The position numbers and the translations under genes are program-made. Below the pieces are notes generated by a model. That model searched no databases. It had not been told where the DNA came from and saw nothing but the letters and a program-made list of their open reading frames with translations. Source: DAOPKN01 sp035391225 (GTDB lineage: Bacteria; Thermotogota; Thermotogae; MWEM01). Taken from it: a DNA stretch of 64,000 nt. This document shows, piece after piece, positions 7,309 to 15,828 of this stretch (its first letter is position 1; every line of letters begins with the position of its first letter). The DNA lies in contig DAOPKN010000007.1 in assembly GCA_035391225.1 (NCBI GenBank), positions 29,990-93,989 on the forward strand, given 5' to 3'.

Positions 7309-8526
7309 TCACCAACTTCCCAGGTATTTTTTCTGCTCCTCCGTTAGCGAATCGATGTGCACTCCCATGGATGCCAGTTTCATCGAGGCAACCTCCATGT
7401 CGATCTCCAGGGGTACATCGAAGCAATGGGGTTGCAGTTTTCCCCGGTTTCTCCAAAGGTACAACAGGCTCATCAGCTGCACGGCGAAGGAAGTATCCAT
7501 GATTTCAATGGGGTGCCCATCCGCAGCCGCCAAGTTCACGAGCCTTCCCTGGCCCACCACGTACAGGAAATTGCCGTTTTCCAAGCGATATCCCCACACG
7601 TTGGTGCGGGCTTCCACTTCCTCCGTGGCCATTTCCCGCAGTTGTTTCATGGAGATTTCCACGTCGAAATGCCCCGCATTGGCCAGTATGGCTCCATCTT
7701 TCATGGCCAGGAAGTGTTCCTTCACGATCACGTTGATATCCCCGGTCACGGTCACGAAAATATCTCCGAGGGGTGCCGCGTCCTGCATTTTCATCACCGA
7801 GAAACCATCCATGAGTGCTTCGATGGCTTTCACCGGATCCACTTCGGTGACGATGACCTTGGCTCCCAATCCCTTCGCCCGCATGGCAACCCCTTTTCCA
7901 CACCAGCCGTAACCACCCACGACAACCGTCTTCCCGGTAATCGCAACGTTGGTACTGCGGATGATTCCATCCCATGTGGACTGCCCCGTTCCATACCGGT
8001 TGTCAAAAAGGTACTTCATCATGCCGTTATTGGCCGCGATGGCAGGGACCGAAAGTTTCCCCGCAGCGTCCAGCGCCTTGAGCCGATGTACGCCCGTTGT
8101 GGTTTCCTCGGAAATTCCCTGGAGGTTTTGCAGAAGATCGGTTCGCTCGGTGTGCACGATGGTTGCCAAATCTCCGCCATCGTCGAGTATCAAGTGGGGT
8201 TCGAGGTCCAGCACACGGTACAGGTTCTTGCGAAACTCCGCGTCGTCAAACGTCCTCTTGGCAAAAACGGTGACGCCGAACTGCTCTGCCAGTGCCAGCG
8301 CAACGTCATCTTGCGTGGAAAGGGGGTTGGAACCTGTCACCCATACTTCTGCACCCAGGCTCTTCACGGCACGTGCAAGGTTTGCCGTTTTGGCTTCCAG
8401 ATGGCAACACACCACAACCTTCGAACCCTGAAAAGGCTGCTCCTGCCTGTATTTTTCCACCAGCTCACGCAACACGGGCATGTACTTCCATGCCCACTCC
8501 ATTTTTTTCTTGCCAAGTTCCAACAC
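7309..8526 (-). CDS. ahcY: Adenosylhomocysteinase (short type)
   Basis: A 405-residue S-adenosylhomocysteine hydrolase, which reversibly splits SAH to adenosine and homocysteine with bound NAD+. Seen are the substrate site DDGGDLATIVH, the FDNRYGTGQSTWDGIIRSTN stretch, the NAD-binding VVVGGYGWCGKGVAMRAKGLGA and the C-terminal helix ending in EEQKKYLGSW. It lacks the roughly 40-residue insert of mammalian-type enzymes, like the Thermotoga and archaeal forms. I chose the GTG at 8526, with AAGGAGGA in front. It heads a minus-strand run with purH, linking adenosine and purine metabolism. Its -10 region overlaps that of the divergent DUF89 gene. Confidence 0.95.
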   Translation of the reverse strand: MLELGKKKMEWAWKYMPVLRELVEKYRQEQPFQGSKVVVCCHLEAKTANLARAVKSLGAEVWVTGSNPLSTQDDVALALAEQFGVTVFAKRTFDDAEFRKNLYRVLDLEPHLILDDGGDLATIVHTERTDLLQNLQGISEETTTGVHRLKALDAAGKLSVPAIAANNGMMKYLFDNRYGTGQSTWDGIIRSTNVAITGKTVVVGGYGWCGKGVAMRAKGLGAKVIVTEVDPVKAIEALMDGFSVMKMQDAAPLGDIFVTVTGDINVIVKEHFLAMKDGAILANAGHFDVEISMKQLREMATEEVEARTNVWGYRLENGNFLYVVGQGRLVNLAAADGHPIEIMDTSFAVQLMSLLYLWRNRGKLQPHCFDVPLEIDMEVASMKLASMGVHIDSLTEEQKKYLGSW

Positions 8527-8604
8527 GTTTTCTCCTCCTTCTGCGGGCAAGGGCCCAGCTTTTCCATAGCAAAAAAACGGAAGGATGGGTCCTCCCGCGT
8601 CCTT

Positions 8605-8629
8605 ATTTTACCACAACTTGTGGTATAAT
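8605..8629. promoter_or_regulatory. Divergent overlapping promoters with a perfect 17-bp palindrome
   Basis: TACCACAA-C-TTGTGGTA (8609-8625) is a perfect palindrome. Its right arm forms the extended -10 TGTGGTATAAT (8619-8629) reading into the DUF89 gene, and its left arm forms TGTGGTAAAAT on the minus strand (8605-8615) reading into ahcY. The -35 region of each promoter would fall on the other's -10, so the two should exclude each other. The palindrome could also be a repressor site; this is inference. Confidence 0.6.
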
Positions 8630-8678
8630 CTTCCGAATTTTGCGGCATCAAAAGGGCTACGGCCCGGGAAGGAAGCAC

Positions 8679-9554
8679 ATGGATTTTTTCCCCGACTGCA
8701 TTCCCTGCCACGTACTGCAAGCGCAGCGTATTACCCGGAAACTCCACCTTGACCACTCCCAAAGCATGCTTTTTTACCAGCAGGTGTGCAAGGACCTTTC
8801 CACCGCACCCCTTACCATTACCCCGGTGGAAATGGCAGCGCTCGTGTACGATACAGCGGAAAAGATGTTCGGCACTTCCAACGTGTTCGAAAGCGAAAAG
8901 AAACGAAGTAACGAGATTGCGGAGAAGATCGTGTTGGACCTCCAGCAAACGCTGGATTTCGCGGCCCAGCCCCTGTCCTTTTTTGCCCGTGTGGCCGCGG
9001 CGGGTAACCTGATCGATCTGGGCGCAAGGGATGTTGATTTCCACTTGGTGGAGGAAGAAATCTTGCACAAGGTGGAAAGCATGCAGTTTGCCAAGGATCG
9101 TTTTGCCCATTTCGAGCAGGGCTGCTCCACCGCCAACCAACTGCTGTACCTGCTGGATAACGCGGGGGAAGTGGTTTTTGACCGCTTGTTCCTCGAGCAA
9201 ATCCACATGCGCTTTCCCCGGTTGCCGTTACTTGCCGCCACGCGCGGCAGGCCGGTGATCAACGATGTCTCTTTCCAAGATGCCAGCGAACTGGGGTTCC
9301 CGGAGTACGTGGCGTTGCTCGATTCGGGGTCTCCCTACCCGGGAACGGTGTTGCGGGCAGTGCATCCTGCCTTTTCCCACCACTTTGAAAAAGCGGATTT
9401 GGTGGTTTCCAAGGGCCAGGGGAATTTCGAAGGATTGAGCAAGGAGCAGAAACCAGGCCTTTTCTTCTGCCTCACGGTGAAATGCCAAACCATTGCCGAT
9501 TTTCTCGGGTTGGAACAGGGTGACGTGATTTTCACCGACCAGCCCTTTGCCTAA
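8679..9554 (+). CDS. DUF89 family damage-control phosphatase-like protein
   Basis: A 291-residue protein of the DUF89/ARMT1-like family. The N-terminus has the cysteine motif FPDCIPC, and the core shows the metal-site phrase LLDNAGEVVFDRLFLE and later VVSKGQGNFEGL, both hallmarks of the family. Members are metal-dependent phosphatases thought to remove harmful sugar phosphates or damaged phosphate metabolites; the substrate here is unknown. The ATG at 8679 is preceded by GGAAG. It is transcribed away from ahcY. Its stop codon overlaps that of convergent uvrB by four bases. Confidence 0.85.
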   Translation: MDFFPDCIPCHVLQAQRITRKLHLDHSQSMLFYQQVCKDLSTAPLTITPVEMAALVYDTAEKMFGTSNVFESEKKRSNEIAEKIVLDLQQTLDFAAQPLSFFARVAAAGNLIDLGARDVDFHLVEEEILHKVESMQFAKDRFAHFEQGCSTANQLLYLLDNAGEVVFDRLFLEQIHMRFPRLPLLAATRGRPVINDVSFQDASELGFPEYVALLDSGSPYPGTVLRAVHPAFSHHFEKADLVVSKGQGNFEGLSKEQKPGLFFCLTVKCQTIADFLGLEQGDVIFTDQPFA

Positions 9555-11530
9555 CCGTTCTTCAGGCGGAAATACTCGTCTCGCAGCCGCGCGGCGTCTT
9601 CGAAGCGAAGTTCCTCGGCGGCTTTTTTCATCTCCTCCTGCAGGATTTCCAGGTAGCTGCCCGTGTCCAGCGACTCGGCCATTTTCAGTACTTCCCGGGT
9701 CTCGCTGGATACTTCCAGCTCTTCTTCTTCCGGTGCACGGAAACTGGCGAACATGTCGTTCTCGATGGCCTTCTTGATCGTTTGGGGAGTAATCCCGTGG
9801 CGTTCGTTGTAGGAGAGCTGTATGTCCCGGCGGCGATTGGTTTCCTCGATCGTGCGCTTCATGGCCGGGGTGAGATGGTCGCCGTACATGACCACTTTTC
9901 CATTCACGTTTCGCGCGGCCCGCCCCACGATTTGGATCAGGGTCGTCTCGGAGCGCAGGAAACCTTCCTTGTCGGCGTCCAAGATGGCCACGAGCGATAC
10001 TTCCGGCAAGTCAAGCCCTTCCCGCAAAAGGTTTATCCCCACCACAACTTCCACGTCACCCCGGCGCAGCTTCTTGAGCACTTCCACACGCTCCACCGTT
10101 CCCAGTTCGGAATGCAGATACAGCGCCCGAACACCCAGTTCTTGCAGGTAATCGCTCAGACGCTCCGCCATGCTCTTGGTCAAGGTTAATACCAGCGCCC
10201 GCTCTCCACGGGCACGCAACGAACGGATTTCCTCCAGAAGGTCATCCACCTGGTTTTCCGATGGCTTGACCACGATCTGCGGATCCACCAGACCGGTGGG
10301 CCGGATGATTTGCTCCACGATCGCACCAGAGCGCTCCCGCTCGTAGTTTCCCGGGGTAGCCGAATTGAAGATGATCTGGCCGGTTTTCGCCAGGAATTCC
10401 TCGAACACCAAGGGGCGGTTGTCGAAGGCCGAGGGCAAACGGAACCCATATTCCACGAGGTTTTTCTTGCGGGCACGGTCTCCACGGAACATGGCCTGCA
10501 GTTGCGGAATGGAGATGTGGGATTCGTCCACGAAGGTCAAAAAATCGCGGTCGAAGTAGTCCAGCAACGTCCACGGTGCATCACCGGGGTCCCTGCTGTC
10601 GAAGTAGCGGGAGTAGTTCTCGATTCCCTCGCAGTATCCCAGCTCCTGCAACATTTCCATGTCCTGGCGTGTCCGTTGCTCGATGCGCTGTGCCTCCAAC
10701 AACTTGTTCTTGGAGCGGAACTCTGCCAGCTGGGCCTCCAGGTCCTGTTCGATGCGCTCCATGGCTTGCTGGATCTTTTGCTCCGTGGTAATGAATTCGC
10801 GTGCGGGGTAGATGATGATCTTGTCGAACGGTTCCAGGGGGTTGCGGTTCAAAGGATCAAAGCTATAGATGCGTTCCACCTCGTCATCGAAGAATTCCAC
10901 GCGAATCCCCACTTCTTCGTACCCGGGGAAAATATCCAGTGCCTCCCCCTTCATCTGGAACGTTCCGCCCTTGAACACATCTTCCGAGCGCGTGTACTGG
11001 ATTTGGGAGAGGAGCAGGCCGATATCGCGGCGGGAGTAGCGCTTGCCGACTTCGAGGAACAGGTTGGTGTTCTTGAAATCCACGGGATCCCCGGAGGGAT
11101 AAATACAGGAAACGCTGGACACCACGATCACATCCCGGCGGGTGATCACCGACTTCATCGCGGACAAACGCATACGCTGGATGATGTCGTTGATCTGGGA
11201 CTCCTTTTCCACGTACAGGTCCCGGGTGGGGATGTATGCTTCTGGCTGGTAATAGTCGTAGTAACTGATGAAGAACTCCACGCAGTTTTCCGGGAAAAAC
11301 TCCTTGAACTCCCGGTACAGTTGTGCTGCCAAGGTTTTGTTCGGGGAAATCACCAGCGCAGGGCGATTCAGGCGCGCAACGGTATGCGCCATGGTGAACG
11401 TTTTCCCAGATCCGGTCACCCCCAGCAAGGTTTGGAAGTGGTTTTGCTGTTGCAGAGAGGCACAAAGGCGATCGATTGCCTCGGGCTGGTCACCCGAAGG
11501 CAGGAACGCAGAATTGATCTTAAAATCCAT
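9551..11530 (-). CDS. uvrB: Excinuclease ABC subunit B
   Basis: A 659-residue UvrB of normal length. Walker A is GVTGSGKT, the DNA-inserting beta-hairpin region is YYDYYQPEAYIPTRDLYVEK, helicase motifs include TFVDESH and GINLLREGLDLPEV, and the C-terminal UVR domain (FEDAARLRDEYFRL) contacts UvrC. It verifies damage delivered by UvrA during nucleotide excision repair. It is the last gene of a run that also contains uvrA. Its start overlaps the mazG end by 11 bases and its stop overlaps that of the convergent DUF89 gene. Confidence 0.98.
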   Translation of the reverse strand: MDFKINSAFLPSGDQPEAIDRLCASLQQQNHFQTLLGVTGSGKTFTMAHTVARLNRPALVISPNKTLAAQLYREFKEFFPENCVEFFISYYDYYQPEAYIPTRDLYVEKESQINDIIQRMRLSAMKSVITRRDVIVVSSVSCIYPSGDPVDFKNTNLFLEVGKRYSRRDIGLLLSQIQYTRSEDVFKGGTFQMKGEALDIFPGYEEVGIRVEFFDDEVERIYSFDPLNRNPLEPFDKIIIYPAREFITTEQKIQQAMERIEQDLEAQLAEFRSKNKLLEAQRIEQRTRQDMEMLQELGYCEGIENYSRYFDSRDPGDAPWTLLDYFDRDFLTFVDESHISIPQLQAMFRGDRARKKNLVEYGFRLPSAFDNRPLVFEEFLAKTGQIIFNSATPGNYERERSGAIVEQIIRPTGLVDPQIVVKPSENQVDDLLEEIRSLRARGERALVLTLTKSMAERLSDYLQELGVRALYLHSELGTVERVEVLKKLRRGDVEVVVGINLLREGLDLPEVSLVAILDADKEGFLRSETTLIQIVGRAARNVNGKVVMYGDHLTPAMKRTIEETNRRRDIQLSYNERHGITPQTIKKAIENDMFASFRAPEEEELEVSSETREVLKMAESLDTGSYLEILQEEMKKAAEELRFEDAARLRDEYFRLKNG

Positions 11531-12326
11531 CCCGTTTCACCTGTTCCCAAAAAGTGTCAAGGGTCTGCAAATCCAGGGCTTCGAAGTCAAGACCCTGCTG
11601 CTCCACGAGTTGCTCCATCCGCTCGAACCGCCGCGCGAACTTTTGGGTGGCCTTGCGCAGCGCGATTTCGGGGTCCATTTCGAAGAAACGTGCCACGTTC
11701 ACGATGGCAAACAATAGGTCTCCCAGTTCTTCTTCCACGCGGGCCTTTTCCGCCACGTCATCCTGTGCGAATCGCGCGATCTCTTGCTCCAATTCCTGGA
11801 TTTCTTCGCGCGTTTTGTCCAGCGCCCCGTCCACGTTTTCCCAGTCAAAACCCACAGCGGCGGCATTTTCCTGGATTCGGCGCGCAAGGGAAAGGCCGGG
11901 CAAGGCGTTGTTGATCTTTCCCACGCGGGAACCCTTGGACTTCCCCTTTTCCTTGGCCTTGATTTCTTCCCACTGGGTGTAGGAGTACCCCGAGCTGTCC
12001 CCGAAAACATGTGGATGTCTCCGCACCAGTTTCTGGTTCAGCACATCCAGTACATCCGTGATACAAAACGTGCCTTCCTCGCTTGCCACCTGCGCATGGA
12101 ACACGGTTTGCAGCAGCAAATCCCCCAGTTCTTCCTTGAGTTCGTGCAAGTCCTGCTTCTCGATGGCATGCGCGACTTCGTACGCTTCCTCGATCACGTA
12201 GGGCCGCAAGGACTGGTGGGTTTGCTTGCGATCCCACTCGCAACCTCCCGGGGCGCGTAGCTGCTCCATGATCTGTAAAAGCTTGCGGAACGATTCTGCG
12301 GCCCGATCGAACTGGCGCTCTGCCAT
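11520..12326 (-). CDS. mazG: Nucleoside triphosphate pyrophosphohydrolase MazG
   Basis: A 268-residue protein with two MazG domains. The first (residues about 10-120) has EEAYEV and EELGDLLLQTVFHAQ, the second (about 165-245) has EELGDLLFAIVNVARF; the E-x2-E and E-x3-D pairs bind Mg2+. MazG hydrolyses NTPs and dNTPs to monophosphates, cleaning damaged nucleotides and lowering ppGpp. The ATG at 12326 follows the DUF47 stop by one base. Its place between DUF47 and uvrB puts it in a genome-maintenance operon. Confidence 0.93.
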   Translation of the reverse strand: MAERQFDRAAESFRKLLQIMEQLRAPGGCEWDRKQTHQSLRPYVIEEAYEVAHAIEKQDLHELKEELGDLLLQTVFHAQVASEEGTFCITDVLDVLNQKLVRRHPHVFGDSSGYSYTQWEEIKAKEKGKSKGSRVGKINNALPGLSLARRIQENAAAVGFDWENVDGALDKTREEIQELEQEIARFAQDDVAEKARVEEELGDLLFAIVNVARFFEMDPEIALRKATQKFARRFERMEQLVEQQGLDFEALDLQTLDTFWEQVKRDGF

Positions 12327-12327
12327 C

Positions 12328-12969
12328 CTACACGCGCCTCTTGAACACGACGATCTGGATACGGTCCGACACGTTTTCCGAATGGTCGGCAATGTCGGAA
12401 ATTTTCTTCACCAACGACTTCAACTGGAGTTTGTGCGCCAGTTCCAGTTCCATTTGGAAGAGTTTGCGGATGAGCGCGCGTTCCACTTCGTCTCCCTCGT
12501 GTTCCTTCGCTTCCGCTTCCTTCACCAGGTCGTTTGCCTTGTCCAGGTTGTTGAACATGGTGGAGGCAGCCTTGCTGGAAGCGAGGAAGGTTTCGTGGGA
12601 AATTTTCACCAGCTGCACCAAGTCCGGGATGAGCTCGGGGGGCACTTGGATTTGTTGCAGGTCAATGGAATCGGCAATGGCTTCCGCCTTGTTGGCCACA
12701 ACATCCATTCCCTCCACGATTCCCAACAGATCCCCTCGGAAGTTGGGAAGGAAGGCCCCCAGGTACATTTCCGACTCCAAGTTCCGCCTTTTTTCATCCG
12801 CTTGGCTTTCCGCCTGGCGCACTTCTTCCGCTCGTTTCATCAGGAACTTGGGTTCCTCTCCGAGGTTGGCGATCAATTCAATGAGCTTTTGCACCGTTGA
12901 ATCAACGCTGGCCAGGTGTTCTTCAAACAACTGGATGATGGTCAGTTCCTTCTTGCCAAAAAAATTCAT
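12328..12969 (-). CDS. DUF47 / PhoU-like helical protein
   Basis: A 213-residue all-helical protein of the DUF47 (TIGR00153) family related to PhoU, with the family's repeated helical pattern of acidic residues, such as HEGDEVERALIRKLFQ and IADHSENVSDRI. Homologues usually sit beside a Pit-type phosphate transporter and modulate it, binding metal clusters through such acidic motifs. No pit gene is next to it here; instead it lies between uvrA and mazG. The RBS AGGAGG lies just before the ATG at 12969. Its partner may be elsewhere in the genome. Confidence 0.82.
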   Translation of the reverse strand: MNFFGKKELTIIQLFEEHLASVDSTVQKLIELIANLGEEPKFLMKRAEEVRQAESQADEKRRNLESEMYLGAFLPNFRGDLLGIVEGMDVVANKAEAIADSIDLQQIQVPPELIPDLVQLVKISHETFLASSKAASTMFNNLDKANDLVKEAEAKEHEGDEVERALIRKLFQMELELAHKLQLKSLVKKISDIADHSENVSDRIQIVVFKRRV

Positions 12970-12997
12970 TTCATCCTCCTTCGGAAATGAAAAAAGC

Positions 12998-15826
12998 CTA
13001 AATGGATTTCCCTAAGAATCCTTTGAGGTATTGCCCGGTGTAGGAGTGTTCCGCGCCCAGGATTTGCGCGGGAGTCCCTTCGAACAGGACTTCTCCCCCG
13101 TTTTCCCCCCCCTCCGGTCCCAGATCGATGATCCAGTCCGCGTTCTTGATGATATCCAGGTTGTGCTCTACCACGAGCACGGTGTTCCCCATGTCCACCA
13201 AGCGTTCCAGTACCAGCAACAACTTGCGCACGTCCTCGAAGTGCAACCCGGTGGTGGGTTCGTCGAGAATGTACAGCGTCTTGCCGGTATCCCGCTTGCG
13301 CAACTCCGAGGCAATCTTGATCCGTTGCGCCTCTCCCCCGGAAAGCGTCGTTGCGGACTGTCCCAGCTTGATGTACCCCAATCCCACGTCGGAAAGCAGT
13401 TGCAGCGTGCTTGCCAACTTGGAAATGTTCTGGAAGAATTCCAAGGCCTCATCGATCGTGAAATCCAAAACGTCGGCGACGTTTTTGCCCTTGTACAGCA
13501 CCTCAAGCGTTTCGCGGTTGAAACGCTTCCCCTTGCACACGTCGCAATCCACGTACACGTCGGGCAAGAAATGCATCTCGATCTTGGTCTGCCCCTGCCC
13601 CTCGCAGGATTCACACCTTCCACCCTTCACGTTGAAGCTGAAGCGTCCCTTCTTGAAACCCCTGGAACGTGCTTCCTGCGTCGCCGCAAACAAGTCGCGA
13701 ATGGTGTCAAAGACCTTCGTGTACGTAGCGGGGTTACTCCGGGGGGTTCGCCCAATGGGAGACTGGTCCAGGTTGATCACCTTGTCGATGTGCTCGATGC
13801 CGGTAATGCCGGTGAAGATGCCCTCCAAAGAATGCGTGTGGTACAAGCGGTTCTTGAGCACCGGGTACAGCGTCTCGTTGATCAGAGAGGATTTTCCCGA
13901 ACCGGAAACCCCGGTCACGCAAACCAGCTTCCCCAGTGGAATGTTCACTGCGATGCCCTTCAGGTTGTTCTGGGAAGCCCCTTTCAACCGCAAAACCTTA
14001 CCATTGCCCGCGCGCACCTCATCCCGGGTGGAAATGGAAGACTTGCCCTGCAGGTAACAGGCGGTGAAAGAATCGGGGAACGGCTCTTCCAGGATACGTT
14101 GCACAGGTCCTTGGAAAACCACTTCCCCTCCGTGAACCCCCGCACCAGGCCCCAGGTCCACCAAGAAGTCGGAGCAACGTATGACTTGCTCGTCGTGTTC
14201 CACAACCAGCACGGTGTTTCCCAGGTCTCGCAATTCCAGCAAAGTTTTGATCAAGCGATCGTTGTCCCGCTGGTGCAACCCAATGGTGGGCTCATCCAAA
14301 ACGTACAGAACTCCCTGCAACTGCGATCCGATCTGGGTGGCAAGCCGGATGCGCTGTGACTCTCCTCCGGAAAGGGTGGAAGCCCTACGGGAAAGCGTGA
14401 GGTATTCCAACCCCACATCCAACAAGAACTTGAGCCGCCTTTGCACTTCCTTGAGCACTTCCCCCGCGATCTTTCGTTCGCGCTCCGACAGCGCAAGGTT
14501 TTCCAAGAAATCATAGGTTCCCGCCACGGAAAACGAAGTCAACTCGGAAATGTTCTTCGCCTGTATGGAAACGGCAAGTGCTTCCGGGCGCAACTTTTGG
14601 CCACCACAGGCGTCGCACACCTGGGTTTTCATGAAGCGGTTTTGGATCCAGTCGCGGATATCCTGCGAATTGGTTTCGTGGTACCGTCGCACCACGTTGT
14701 GGTACATTCCCTCGAACCCGCGTGACGACTCGTAATGCCCGCCATCGAAATCGAAACGGTGCCGGATCTTTTCCTTGGTACCAAAGAGCAGCGCATCCCG
14801 CGCCTTCTTGGGAAGCTCTTTCCAGGGGACGTCCGGCCTCCCCCCGTAAAACTGGCAAACCCTGGAAAGAACCTGGAACATGTAGCCATCCTTGAAAAAA
14901 GCAAGCGCTCCCTCTTCCAAGCTTTTGTCCGCATCCACCAACAATTCCGGGTCCACTTCCAACGTGTAGCCCAGCCCGGTGCACTTGGGGCAAGCCCCGT
15001 AGGGCGTGTTAAACGAGAAGATCTTGGGGCTGATCTCGGGGATACTGATACCGCATTCGGGGCAGGAGTATTCCTCGCTAAAAACTTGTGCGGAGCCCGT
15101 TTCGAAATCCTCGACTTCGACGAAGCCTTCCCCTTCTTTCAGGGCCAGCTCCAGCGAATCGGCGAGACGTTGGCGGTGATCCCTGTCCGGAGCCATCTTC
15201 AAGCGATCCACGAGCAAGTGGATGGTATGGCGCTTGTTCTTTTCCAGTCGAATCTCCTCGTCGAGGCCAAATTGCACGCCATCTACCCGCACGCGGGAAT
15301 AGCCTTTCTTGGCAAGGCGTTCGAGCTCCTTGCGGAACTCCCCTTTCTTCTCCCGGGCCAGGGGAGCATACACAACCATGCGCGCATCCGGGGGGTTATC
15401 CGCGTACAGGATATCCACGATCTCGTCCACGCTCATCTTGGCGAGGGCTCTCCCGCACGTGGGACAATGCGGTTTCCCAATGTGCGCGTACAGCAAGCGG
15501 AGGTAATCGTAGATTTCCGTCACCGTGCCCACGGTGGAACGGGGGTTGTGGCTCACGGTTTTCTGGTCAATGGCCACGGCGGGCGACAGCCCTTCGATGG
15601 ACTCCACTTCGGGTTTCTTCAGATCCCCCAGGAACTGTCGCGCGTAGGACGAAAGCGATTCCAGGTACCTCCTTTGCCCCTCCGCGTAGATGGTATCAAA
15701 CGCCAGCGAAGACTTACCCGAACCCGAAAGCCCGGTGATCACCACGAAGGCATTGCGCGGGATGGAAACGTTGATATCCTTGAGGTTGTGTTCCCGGGCC
15801 CCTTTCACCACGATACGGTCCAGCAT
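12998..15826 (-). CDS. uvrA: Excinuclease ABC subunit A
   Basis: A 942-residue UvrA of normal length with two ABC ATPase modules. Walker A motifs are GLSGSGKSSLAF (near residue 35) and GVSGSGKSSLI (near 640). Signature motifs LSGGESQRIRLA and LSGGEAQRIKIA are followed by Walker B with DEPT. Zinc-finger cysteines are seen as CPECG...CPKC and CESC...CDVC. It recognises DNA damage and loads UvrB. It starts two bases after the glmM stop and sits in the same run as uvrB. Confidence 0.98.
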   Translation of the reverse strand: MLDRIVVKGAREHNLKDINVSIPRNAFVVITGLSGSGKSSLAFDTIYAEGQRRYLESLSSYARQFLGDLKKPEVESIEGLSPAVAIDQKTVSHNPRSTVGTVTEIYDYLRLLYAHIGKPHCPTCGRALAKMSVDEIVDILYADNPPDARMVVYAPLAREKKGEFRKELERLAKKGYSRVRVDGVQFGLDEEIRLEKNKRHTIHLLVDRLKMAPDRDHRQRLADSLELALKEGEGFVEVEDFETGSAQVFSEEYSCPECGISIPEISPKIFSFNTPYGACPKCTGLGYTLEVDPELLVDADKSLEEGALAFFKDGYMFQVLSRVCQFYGGRPDVPWKELPKKARDALLFGTKEKIRHRFDFDGGHYESSRGFEGMYHNVVRRYHETNSQDIRDWIQNRFMKTQVCDACGGQKLRPEALAVSIQAKNISELTSFSVAGTYDFLENLALSERERKIAGEVLKEVQRRLKFLLDVGLEYLTLSRRASTLSGGESQRIRLATQIGSQLQGVLYVLDEPTIGLHQRDNDRLIKTLLELRDLGNTVLVVEHDEQVIRCSDFLVDLGPGAGVHGGEVVFQGPVQRILEEPFPDSFTACYLQGKSSISTRDEVRAGNGKVLRLKGASQNNLKGIAVNIPLGKLVCVTGVSGSGKSSLINETLYPVLKNRLYHTHSLEGIFTGITGIEHIDKVINLDQSPIGRTPRSNPATYTKVFDTIRDLFAATQEARSRGFKKGRFSFNVKGGRCESCEGQGQTKIEMHFLPDVYVDCDVCKGKRFNRETLEVLYKGKNVADVLDFTIDEALEFFQNISKLASTLQLLSDVGLGYIKLGQSATTLSGGEAQRIKIASELRKRDTGKTLYILDEPTTGLHFEDVRKLLLVLERLVDMGNTVLVVEHNLDIIKNADWIIDLGPEGGENGGEVLFEGTPAQILGAEHSYTGQYLKGFLGKSI

Positions 15827-15828
15827 AT

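Noticed and set aside
10310..11914. Plus-strand frame of 534 codons opposite uvrB and mazG
   Set aside because: Antisense to two well-defined genes and without any start signal or domain.
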